From the NCBI GenBank assembly GCA_012513545.1, contig JAAZCB010000135.1, forward strand, positions 1 through 7,380: a DNA stretch of 7,380 nt, given 5' to 3'. The position numbers and the translations under genes were made by a program. Positions within the stretch are counted from its first letter, which is position 1; each line of letters starts with the position of its first letter. Below the pieces are notes generated by a model. The model worked only from the letters and a program-made list of their open reading frames with translations, was not told where the DNA came from and searched no databases. Of this stretch, positions 1 to 6,049 are shown piece after piece. This DNA is from Clostridiaceae bacterium (GTDB lineage Bacteria > Bacillota_A > Clostridia > Acetivibrionales > Acetivibrionaceae).

Positions 1-466
1 CCGTCCCTCCGAATTTTTTTACTCCTTCAACTACTGCAGCAGTATCATACAAAAGCATATCGATACCTGCCTGCATATAGCCTTCAACGGTTCCCTTCAC
101 CTTCTCAAGGTCAAATTCATTACCTGCACATGGAAGATGAATGGATTGCCACAAATAAATATTCGGATAGGCAGATTTGAGTCGCCTGACCACGTCATAG
201 TCCTCCTGACTTAAGAACTGTATGGCATATGGTTTCAACTTCTCAATAAGATAATGAATCCTTTCTTCCTTCATCTGATACACAAGAGCAACAGTTGGAA
301 GAGGACTTGCATAAAAAATCTCTGCTGCCCTTTCTATAGAAAGAGACCTTTTTGAAAATTCAGTCTCAACAACTACTCCAACAAAATCCGCTCCCTCATG
401 TCCTGCAAGCAAAGCATCCTCAACGCTGGTTGTCCCACAGATTTTAACCTTGTAACCATCCTTCAT
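1..466 (-). CDS. TrpF-like phosphoribosylanthranilate isomerase paralogue (3' part cut by window edge)
   Basis: The first 155 codons are present, starting at ATG 466 and leaving the window at base 1. The N-terminus VKICGTTSVEDALLA followed by GADFVGVV is the TrpF signature. Cys10 in KICG is the expected general base, and Asp141 in LLYDTAAVV followed by KKFGGT matches the catalytic Asp and the phosphate loop of the TrpF (beta/alpha)8 barrel. TrpF converts N-(5'-phosphoribosyl)anthranilate to the carboxyphenylamino-deoxyribulose phosphate in tryptophan synthesis. The start lies 23 bases inside the upstream GHMP-family gene, with AAAGGG nine bases before the ATG, so the two are translationally coupled. 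No trp genes are in view, and the partner is an RFAP-synthase-like protein, so a role outside tryptophan synthesis is plausible. Family assignment is confident; substrate is inference. Confidence 0.85.
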   Translation of the reverse strand, partial: MKDGYKVKICGTTSVEDALLAGHEGADFVGVVVETEFSKRSLSIERAAEIFYASPLPTVALVYQMKEERIHYLIEKLKPYAIQFLSQEDYDVVRRLKSAYPNIYLWQSIHLPCAGNEFDLEKVKGTVEGYMQAGIDMLLYDTAAVVEGVKKFGGT

Positions 467-1670
467 GCTGAAAAGCCCTTTCTACCCCATTTTCCTTTAT
501 TCTTGCACCGACATTGTCCACCTCGGTTTCAATTATCCTGCTTTCAGGAATATTCTGAGTTCTTAAATATCTGATAATCCTGTCATAAACATCCTGCTTC
601 CTGGTAAGAGCAAATATAGTAGGGCCGACAGAACTCATACCTGCAACCTCAGCGCCTATCTCCCTGAAATTACTTATGTAATTATAAATTGGAGCACCAT
701 AAGAACCGTGCTGCTCACATTCAGCTCTTTTTGAGCCTAGAAATGATAAATCGAACATGGCATCACCCATTGATTTTAAATCCCTTTTAATCATGGCAGG
801 CAACATATTCATAAGTATTATCTGCGACTTTATACATGACTGCATAGAGTCCAAATACCTGGCTCTTCGAAGTAAGAGTTCCGCTTCTGACTCTGCAGCA
901 GTTTCTTTTCCGATAAATTCACTTTCAAGACTTGGAACATCGGGAATGAAAATTATAACCTTGGTATCAGGTAAATCAATTCTGTATACTAATTCAAGAT
1001 CATCAGTTCCCAATACCCAACCGCCGTTCACACCAACCATGGCTCCTATACCTGTTTCGAAAGCACGTATAAGATACCCGTTACCGGTAGCGCTCTCCTC
1101 ACAAGAGTGGTACCCGAGAATTCTTCTGAGTTCCCTCCCTGTAAAAGGTCTGCCAAGTACTTCATTGATTCCGATACACACTGCACACATTGAACCCGCA
1201 GAGGATCCCATGCCGACATGTCTTCTCTTGTGATCATAAAGCTCTATTTCAAAACCACCGGGATAATTAAGCAATTCTTTGAAAATATGACAGAAGTGTT
1301 CGATAATAAGAGTTCTTTCTCCATTAACAATAATTACAGGCTCCCTAAGAGACTTTACTTTTGCATGAAAATAAATTTTCACACCTATTCCGATGCCGCC
1401 ACCACCTGCACGATCCAGATTGAACCTGTTCATATCCAGTACTGAGGGATGCAACCTCGCTGGTACAGTAATCTCAACTTCCCGTTCTACAACTTCACTA
1501 ACTGTCCTTGGGGCTACACCAAACCTTTCCAATGGAATTATAAAATTCTTCTCTCCAGGTTCAAATTCCTCCAAAACAGTAGTCACACGGTCAATTAAGC
1601 TACCTACGATATTAATCTCAATACGCTGCTTTGCAGGTGGACATTCCTGCACTGATTGACCATTATACAT
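444..1670 (-). CDS. GHMP-superfamily protein, RFAP-synthase-like
   Basis: A 408-residue protein starting at ATG 1670, chosen because GGAGGAG sits five bases upstream. It resembles beta-ribofuranosylaminobenzene 5'-phosphate synthase (MptG family), which joins PRPP to an aromatic acid with loss of CO2 and pyrophosphate in methanopterin synthesis. Visible motifs in order: ARLHPSVLDMNRF (about residues 71-83), a glycine-rich AGGGGIGIGV (88-97), the GHMP phosphate loop HVGMGSSAGSM (151-161), FETGIGAMVGVNGGW (204-218) and the C-terminal GMSSVGPTIFAL (344-355), which parallels the family's GQSSWGPT motif. The reading frame stays open another 47 codons upstream to ATG 1811, but that start lacks a ribosome site. 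It is cotranscribed with the overlapping TrpF-like gene. Clostridia are not known to make methanopterin, so the aromatic substrate is unknown. Another GHMP activity, such as a small-molecule kinase, is possible. Confidence 0.8.
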   Translation of the reverse strand: MYNGQSVQECPPAKQRIEINIVGSLIDRVTTVLEEFEPGEKNFIIPLERFGVAPRTVSEVVEREVEITVPARLHPSVLDMNRFNLDRAGGGGIGIGVKIYFHAKVKSLREPVIIVNGERTLIIEHFCHIFKELLNYPGGFEIELYDHKRRHVGMGSSAGSMCAVCIGINEVLGRPFTGRELRRILGYHSCEESATGNGYLIRAFETGIGAMVGVNGGWVLGTDDLELVYRIDLPDTKVIIFIPDVPSLESEFIGKETAAESEAELLLRRARYLDSMQSCIKSQIILMNMLPAMIKRDLKSMGDAMFDLSFLGSKRAECEQHGSYGAPIYNYISNFREIGAEVAGMSSVGPTIFALTRKQDVYDRIIRYLRTQNIPESRIIETEVDNVGARIKENGVERAFQHEGWLQG

Positions 1671-1675
1671 TTTTT

Positions 1676-1682
1676 CTCCTCC
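1676..1682 (-). promoter_or_regulatory. Ribosome binding site of the RFAP-synthase-like gene
   Basis: GGAGGAG followed by five A residues and ATG 1670. It decides the start at 1670 rather than the upstream in-frame ATG at 1811, which has no such site. Confidence 0.8.
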
Positions 1683-1721
1683 ATTCCTTTTTAAATATCT
1701 GACTGAATAGCCAAATTTTGC

Positions 1722-1740
1722 TTTTACAACTTGTGTAAAA
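1722..1740. repeat. Perfect inverted repeat TTTTACA-N5-TGTAAAA in the operon leader
   Basis: Two perfect 7-base arms (1722-1728 and 1734-1740) flank ACTTG. It lies between the promoter (-10 at 1844-1849) and the start codon of the RFAP-synthase-like gene. The size and symmetry suit a dimeric repressor operator, but this is inferred from symmetry alone. Confidence 0.4.
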
Positions 1741-1804
1741 ACAGGTAAGAGGAGAAAACATATACTCCAAATTTGTATTTCAAGATATATGAACTGTTTA
1801 TTTT

Positions 1805-1827
1805 CTACCATCCTACCATGCTACCAT
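1805..1827 (-). repeat. Three direct repeats of ATGGTAG, period 8
   Basis: On the minus strand ATGGTAG occurs three times separated by single bases (1821-1827, 1813-1819, 1805-1811), just downstream of the predicted transcription start near 1837. Each unit contains an ATG; the last one opens the reading frame running into the downstream gene. It could be a protein-binding array, a translation decoy or replication slippage. Confidence 0.6.
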
Positions 1828-1843
1828 ACTAATCTACAAATAG

Positions 1844-1872
1844 ATTATATACTCTAAATCAATCCTTTTCAA
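1844..1872 (-). promoter_or_regulatory. Promoter of the RFAP-synthase-like/TrpF-like operon
   Basis: The -35 TTGAAA (1867-1872) and -10 TATAAT (1844-1849) are separated by exactly 17 bases, a near-consensus housekeeping sigma promoter. Transcription would start near 1837, giving a leader of about 167 bases. The rest of the 367-base gap between the coding regions (1671-2037) shows no convincing gene. Confidence 0.7.
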
Positions 1873-2024
1873 CAAGAAATTCTGAGGCTCGGAAGTTTAT
1901 CTGCCAAACTTAGCCACAGATTCATCAGTATCAGCAGGTATAGTTGTTTGTCTTAAGTTAAGAATTCACTTCTAACCGGAACTGATTGCAAAAGCCTTTA
2001 AGTCAATTCGCTTCGCTCATAGAG

Positions 2025-2050
2025 TCAGGTGAAGCTTCTACTCCACCTGA
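2025..2050. repeat. Inverted repeat spanning the stop codon of the SLH-protein gene
   Basis: TCAGGTG (2025-2031) and CACCTGA (2044-2050) are perfect 7-base arms around a 12-base loop that contains the TAG stop at 2038-2040. No T-run follows on either strand, so it is not a standard intrinsic terminator. It may limit 3' decay or be part of a dispersed palindromic repeat. Confidence 0.35.
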
Positions 2051-4248
2051 AGGTTTTTAGATATGATAACCTCATATAAATGGTTCAATACTGTGGCTGC
2101 TTCCGCTCGTGTCAAATTATCACATGGCCTGATTTTATTATTGCTGCCCTTTATGATACCGGCAGCAACCAACTTCGCTATACTATCCCTTGCATAATCT
2201 GCTATCTGGTTGGAATCTGAAAAGGAAGACAGGTCTGAAGCATCCTTAATACTAACCCCTGAAATTTCAAGAGTCTTGTCAATCAGCACAATCATATCCT
2301 GCCTTGATATGTTTCCTTTGGGATTAAATCTGTCTTTACCAATGCCTCCGGTTATGCCCAGATTCCTGGCAGTATTAACTGCATCATAATAATAATCCCT
2401 TTCTGAAACATCAATAAATTCCTTTACCGGTTCAGTATCATGTTTATCAAGTACTCCCATAAGCATCATAACAAAATCAGCCCTGATAATTTTATGGTCC
2501 GGAGAATAGGTTTTTAGTGATTTACCATTAATAATTCCCCTGCCTGCAAGAGCTTCTATTTGTTTTTTCGCCCAGGACATCTGGATATCCTCAAATGTTT
2601 TTTTATTAAAGGCTACCCCGTATAACCCGGTTTGAGCAGCTGAAAATTCTACCGCACCTGTCTTCTGGTTATATTTTCCGCTTCTTAGCACATGAAATTT
2701 GTCATTCTCATCTATAGAACATGCAACAATATTATGTGAGTTTTCCAATTCTGATTCTTGTGGCGTATATGGTATTGATATATAAACCGGTGCCCGTTCA
2801 TTTCTCCAGTCAAGCTTTTTTCCGTCAACAAGGATAGAAATGTCCAACAAGGGCCGCCCCTCAAAAATCTCCTTCAGATCCCCGGACAATTTATTTGTAT
2901 CAATACTGGATATTGATAATTCAACTTTTTTGGCTTCTTTTAATATATTTTCCGAAAACATGGCTTCAGGAAATTTTATAGATATTACAGAGTTACTAAC
3001 ACTTCCTCCCAGCGCAAATGACTCTGCTGGAAATTCCTTGGTAATAGTTTGTTTTACAAGATACCCGACCTCATCTTCTTTGTGTACAACAATTGTATCG
3101 CTGCTTTTTGCCTTAATTCCAAAAGGCTGGGTAAAGCATATTCCTCCGGCACCTATAAGCTGTGCTCTGACATATGTACCGAGTTTGTCTTCATAATCAT
3201 TCAGATCAATGGAATTTCCCCGGGCAATAATATTTCCATCGGCAATCCATTCGATTGTCTCATAGTCTTCAGCTTCAACAGCAATAGTATCTTGAGCTTC
3301 ATCCACGATAATATTGGTAATAGCAGGCTGTGGTCCGTTTCCTACATACTTTTCTCCAAGCTCCCTCCTTGATACTCTGGCCACAGAATAAAATGCACCA
3401 TTCTCCATGGAATAACGAAGATTATCCAAAGTATTCTCCGGCATCAGCATCATATTGAAGCTGTATCCCGTTGAGCCCGTCGAATGCGTATCATCATTGC
3501 AGAAACCCCATACCGGTCTGTCAGGCATTGTCTGCTTCAGTATATTGTCCCACAGAATCCTGTCACTATAACTATAGCCATCTGTCTTATTGATGATTTC
3601 CATGCCAACACACGAAGGATATTTTTCAAAAAGGTTTACGTATTTTGCCACTGTAGAAGGTTCCTTTGACGCTGCCGCTCCAATTTCAGCCATATCGTCC
3701 GAATAAGTTGCAACATATCCTCCGGTATATCGTCCGGGATGATTAATGTGAGAGATTCCACCTAATGATTCGCATATTGCTATGTTGCTCTCTAATGTAG
3801 CACCCACTCCGTTGGTAAAAGGAGCCCAGAAGGTATTCAAATGATCGGAATTAGACTGCTCGGTTGAAAAAGGAACGCTTATCATACCCTTTCCCCCTCT
3901 TCCATGCCCGGCATTTATCTCAGACAACCGCTCACTTGTAATATACATGGCATCAGAATCCTTTCTGTCCCATGAGGTGCTTGTAAAGTTATGATCTGTT
4001 ATAGCCATAATACTGTAACCTTTGGAATAGTGATCTTCAATCATTTGCTCAGGTTGATTGCCTCCGTCACTTTCAACCGTATGGATATGAAAATTGGCCT
4101 TGTACTGTCCATAAGTTCTCCAATCGACAGTATTATAAGGGTTAATAATTATGTAGTCAACATTGCTTGTCCCGGCTTCAATTACGGGTACTATGTTGAC
4201 AAATATAACCATCAAAATCATGATAACACCAATCAGTTTTTTCTGCAT
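2038..4248 (-). CDS. Secreted PHP-domain phosphoesterase with three SLH modules
   Basis: A 736-residue protein starting at ATG 4248, preceded by GGAGG at good spacing; an in-frame ATG nine codons earlier has no such site. Residues 1-25 form a signal peptide (QKK, hydrophobic core, IEA-G cleavage region). A PHP domain follows: HIH at 54-56, TDHN at 84-87, a possible Glu130/His136 pair, HINH at 167-170 and DDTH at 252-255 supply the expected metal ligands. Residues 320-550 are beta-rich and resemble linker domains seen before SLH modules in clostridial surface proteins. Three SLH modules lie at about 553-603, 611-662 and 674-728; the second and third keep the GI-G and (T/S)R core. PHP enzymes hydrolyse phosphoesters with two or three metal ions; here the domain would act outside the cell, bound to the wall. 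Substrate unknown. Confidence 0.9.
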   Translation of the reverse strand: MQKKLIGVIMILMVIFVNIVPVIEAGTSNVDYIIINPYNTVDWRTYGQYKANFHIHTVESDGGNQPEQMIEDHYSKGYSIMAITDHNFTSTSWDRKDSDAMYITSERLSEINAGHGRGGKGMISVPFSTEQSNSDHLNTFWAPFTNGVGATLESNIAICESLGGISHINHPGRYTGGYVATYSDDMAEIGAAASKEPSTVAKYVNLFEKYPSCVGMEIINKTDGYSYSDRILWDNILKQTMPDRPVWGFCNDDTHSTGSTGYSFNMMLMPENTLDNLRYSMENGAFYSVARVSRRELGEKYVGNGPQPAITNIIVDEAQDTIAVEAEDYETIEWIADGNIIARGNSIDLNDYEDKLGTYVRAQLIGAGGICFTQPFGIKAKSSDTIVVHKEDEVGYLVKQTITKEFPAESFALGGSVSNSVISIKFPEAMFSENILKEAKKVELSISSIDTNKLSGDLKEIFEGRPLLDISILVDGKKLDWRNERAPVYISIPYTPQESELENSHNIVACSIDENDKFHVLRSGKYNQKTGAVEFSAAQTGLYGVAFNKKTFEDIQMSWAKKQIEALAGRGIINGKSLKTYSPDHKIIRADFVMMLMGVLDKHDTEPVKEFIDVSERDYYYDAVNTARNLGITGGIGKDRFNPKGNISRQDMIVLIDKTLEISGVSIKDASDLSSFSDSNQIADYARDSIAKLVAAGIIKGSNNKIRPCDNLTRAEAATVLNHLYEVIISKNLQVE

Positions 4249-4252
4249 AAAT

Positions 4253-4257
4253 CCTCC
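4253..4257 (-). promoter_or_regulatory. Ribosome binding site of the PHP-SLH gene
   Basis: GGAGG followed by ATTT and ATG 4248. It lies between the two candidate in-frame start codons and so selects 4248, which also gives a normal signal peptide. Confidence 0.75.
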
Positions 4258-4313
4258 GACTTTTTCTGTTTTCATAACAGTTTGGATTTTTGAAACTACT
4301 TATCATCATCTAT

Positions 4314-4319
4314 ATTATA
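4314..4319 (-). promoter_or_regulatory. Probable -10 element of the PHP-SLH gene
   Basis: A perfect TATAAT on the minus strand about 65 bases upstream of the start at 4248. No good TTGACA-like -35 is found at 16-18 bases, so the promoter is either activator-dependent or of another sigma class. Confidence 0.4.
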
Positions 4320-4397
4320 CCGTTTTGTTCGGTCTAATACTACACCAATAATTATAAAACATAATATCATAAATTGTATTATGTAATTTTTTATTTT

Positions 4398-4449
4398 TAA
4401 CCCCTCTAAAAATCATCAGTTGTTATGAATATATATGTCAAAGGGGTTA
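4398..4449. repeat. Inverted repeat TAACCCCT / AGGGGTTA
   Basis: Perfect 8-base arms at 4398-4405 and 4442-4449 enclose 36 bases, including the start of the 43-codon ORF. Paired in RNA, the right arm would place codons 7-9 of that ORF in a stem. Its function is unknown. Confidence 0.35.
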
Positions 4450-4556
4450 GAGAAGATTTGTCTTTTGCAAAAGAAAACGAAGCTAATATTGAAGCTGGTA
4501 CCGGAAATATTAGAGAAGTAATTGTTAGAATAAAAAAGGGGGACAGAATTTTTTAA
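4425..4556 (+). CDS. Small hypothetical ORF, 43 residues, possible gene remnant
   Basis: ATG 4425 to TAA 4556 encodes a 43-residue peptide beginning MNIYVKGVREDLSF and including NEANIEAGTGNIREV and VRIKKGDRIF. The amino-acid mix is that of a real soluble protein rather than a random translation. No ribosome site precedes the ATG, and an in-frame stop lies five codons upstream, so this may be the C-terminal stub of a lost larger gene. I do not recognise the family. It lies divergent from the PHP-SLH gene and upstream of the proline-rich frame, in the same phase but separated by several stops. Confidence 0.35.
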   Translation: MNIYVKGVREDLSFAKENEANIEAGTGNIREVIVRIKKGDRIF

Positions 4557-4625
4557 GTTTTGCTGAATTGGTAATCAAAAGGAGATTGTGTAATTTAATA
4601 AAAAGAGAGAAAAAAACGAAAGTAG

Positions 4626-5120
4626 GCTACATTCAAATCTGCACCTACACCACCAGCTTCTTACACTCATACAACCACTCCCATCATAAATTATCACACT
4701 CCAAAAGCTACTGCCAAACCAATAATAATAACACCTATTACAAAATCAAAACCATTGCTGCCTTCACCACCCCCGCAACTACTGCCTCCACCATCTCCAC
4801 CGCTGGCAAATCCCTCTTCTACCGACATACCACCTCCAGTTTCAACAAAAAAACCGGACTCAATAGAAATGCCCCATAAACCGGGTGACTTGCATGAGTT
4901 TAACAACGATTCTAATGATCCCAAAAGGGCTAAATACCATGGTCCTGATAAAGCCGAACCCATTGAGCAGAAAGAGACACCGGGATATCCACCCGACTAT
5001 GAGCATGTACCTATCCCACAAAGGGAATTATTACCTTTGCCGGATGAAAATAATCCAGCCGTTCCAAAGAACAATATATCACCGTATCCCAAAGATAGTC
5101 CAAGAAACAGTTCTCCATAA
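4626..5120 (+). CDS. Proline-rich hypothetical ORF without a clear start
   Basis: The frame is open for 165 codons from the stop at 4623-4625 to TAA 5118-5120. Its first part is rich in Pro and Thr (for example SAPTPPASYTHTTTP), then comes a polyproline stretch (LLPSPPPQLLPPPSPPLANP), then a charged proline-rich tail with HEFNNDSNDPKRAKYHGPDK and PGYPPDYEHVPIPQ. This resembles extracellular or spore-surface low-complexity proteins; no domain is recognised. Proline bias continues upstream of the first usable start (TTG 4755, or ATG 4869), and neither has a ribosome site. The original 5' end is therefore probably lost or frameshifted, perhaps in the A-run near 4610-4618. The opposite strand reads glycine-rich over 4694-4996, but its start also lacks a ribosome site and it is shorter. 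Confidence 0.4.
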   Translation, partial: ATFKSAPTPPASYTHTTTPIINYHTPKATAKPIIITPITKSKPLLPSPPPQLLPPPSPPLANPSSTDIPPPVSTKKPDSIEMPHKPGDLHEFNNDSNDPKRAKYHGPDKAEPIEQKETPGYPPDYEHVPIPQRELLPLPDENNPAVPKNNISPYPKDSPRNSSP

Positions 5121-5136
5121 AAAAACAACTGTTTCT
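5103..5136. repeat. Perfect 10-base inverted repeat, possible weak bidirectional terminator
   Basis: AGAAACAGTT (5103-5112) and AACTGTTTCT (5127-5136) form a 10-base stem with a 14-base loop that includes the stop of the proline-rich ORF. It lies between that ORF's end and the end of the convergent MetRS fragment. The stem is AT-rich and the following T-runs are short, so termination would be weak. Confidence 0.45.
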
Positions 5137-5171
5137 ATTCCATTTTGACGAATGAGAGCGGACAATAAACC

Positions 5172-5564
5172 CTATAAATTTTTGAGTCTTTCCGTTTCCT
5201 CCTCTATTACCTTTTTGTCGATACGCTCAAACAAGATATTTACGGCTCTTATGTCAGAACCTGATGCCACATCGGTATACTTCCAATCATTAGTTTCGAG
5301 TTTCAGCATATTCTGAATCTTAGATGATGAACCAGGAAGGAATGGTTCCAACAGTATTGAAAGATTGACAATAATTTGGACACAAGTATGGAGTGTATCC
5401 TTACATTTCGTCACGTTGTCTTTCGCTGTAATCCAGGGTTGTTCCTCATCTCCTTTTAATCTGAAATAACTTGCCAGAACGTCGCCTGGCAACAAAGCAG
5501 CGATATGACCAATATGGAGTGACCCATTTGCATAAGGCCAGGCTCCGCCGATGAATATGTTCAT
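5172..5564 (-). pseudogene. Internally deleted methionyl-tRNA synthetase (N-terminus fused in frame to C-terminus)
   Basis: A 130-residue frame from ATG 5564, preceded by AGGAGG eight bases away. Residues 1-39 match the start of class I Met[19 protein letters not shown] carries the HIGH motif at 17-20, followed by [15 protein letters not shown]. From about residue 42, QPWITAKDN and [20 protein letters not shown] match the C-terminal helical region, and the end [17 protein letters not shown] is the usual MetRS boundary. Some 400 residues are missing, including the connective peptide, the KMSKS loop and most of the anticodon domain, so it cannot aminoacylate. The join is in frame and the ORF has no other lesion. 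It lies directly downstream of a methionine T-box, as an intact metS/metG copy would. It may be a recent pseudogene or a retained small protein. Confidence 0.8.
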
Positions 5565-5682
5565 AAACAACTCCTCCTTAAATTACTGTTTTTTAAATAA
5601 AACTTTTTTGTACAAACAAAAAGTCAAGCTCTAAGTGCCCTGATTTTTTCGTTTGCTTTGCTAAAACTAAATAGATACGAAT

Positions 5683-5725
5683 AAAAAAGCCCTCACCCCC
5701 AGGCAATTTATCCTGGGGACGAGAG
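5683..5725 (-). terminator. Intrinsic terminator of the T-box leader
   Basis: On the minus strand a GC-rich stem pairs CTCTCGTCCCCAGG with CCTGGGGGTGAGGG around an ATAAATTG loop, followed directly by CTTTTTT. It ends leader transcripts about 120 bases before the MetRS fragment unless the antiterminator forms. Confidence 0.9.
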
Positions 5726-5991
5726 CATTATACTTCGTGTTACCACCCCGGTTCACTGATGACTTACGAACATCAGCCTCAACAAGTACGTCAGAATAAA
5801 TGAATTCTGGTTATACTCCGGCACTATAACGGGTGCATACGTCGCAGCCTAAGTAAATTAAACATTCGGTGCGAATGCTCCGAGACCATGTTCAGCAATC
5901 TATTCTTTACCCCTTCTCAGCTTCCGGGGTTCTCTGGAAAAGACGTCAACAGCTTACTCTTCTCATCATTGCATTAGTAGTATTATCATTA
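5683..5991 (-). promoter_or_regulatory. T-box riboswitch, methionine-specific
   Basis: The leader contains the T-box core GGGGTGGTAACACG (5749 down to 5736), whose UGGU would pair with the ACCA end of uncharged tRNA(Met), followed by the terminator hairpin. Stem I is recognisable by GATGAGAAGAGTAAG near 5972, the distal ACCCC/GGGGT hairpin with GCTGAGAAG in its loop, and a 3' arm GAACATGGTC that presents AUG (5889-5887) as the specifier codon. Uncharged tRNA(Met) would favour the antiterminator and allow expression of the downstream MetRS fragment. The specifier and the downstream family agree. Confidence 0.9.
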
Positions 5992-5997
5992 CATTTT

Positions 5998-6026
5998 ATT
6001 TTAATATAGATAACTTTTCCAGTAAA
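5998..6026 (-). promoter_or_regulatory. Promoter of the T-box/MetRS-fragment transcript
   Basis: TTTACT (6021-6026) and TAAAAT (5998-6003) are 17 bases apart, placing the start near 5991, just ahead of T-box stem I. It lies immediately after the stop of the VOC gene, so the T-box unit is transcribed independently. Confidence 0.55.
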
Positions 6027-6049
6027 TATACAAATTATTAATGATATAT

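Noticed and set aside
757..1659. Plus-strand open frames opposite the RFAP-synthase-like gene
   Set aside because: They lie wholly opposite a gene with clear family motifs, lack ribosome sites and have compositions typical of antisense translation.
1840..2037. Short minus-strand frame ending at the TAA near 1896
   Set aside because: Fewer than 25 codons between stops, no start with a ribosome site and no recognisable motif; treated as intergenic.
2840..4351. Several plus-strand open frames opposite the PHP-SLH gene
   Set aside because: The minus strand has a signal peptide, PHP motifs and SLH modules in one continuous frame; the opposite frames have none of these.
4694..4963. Minus-strand glycine-rich frame of 89 codons with a hydrophobic end
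   Set aside because: Its glycine runs mirror the proline runs of the plus strand, its ATG has no ribosome site, and the plus frame is open much farther. It cannot be excluded completely because both frames share the same wobble position.
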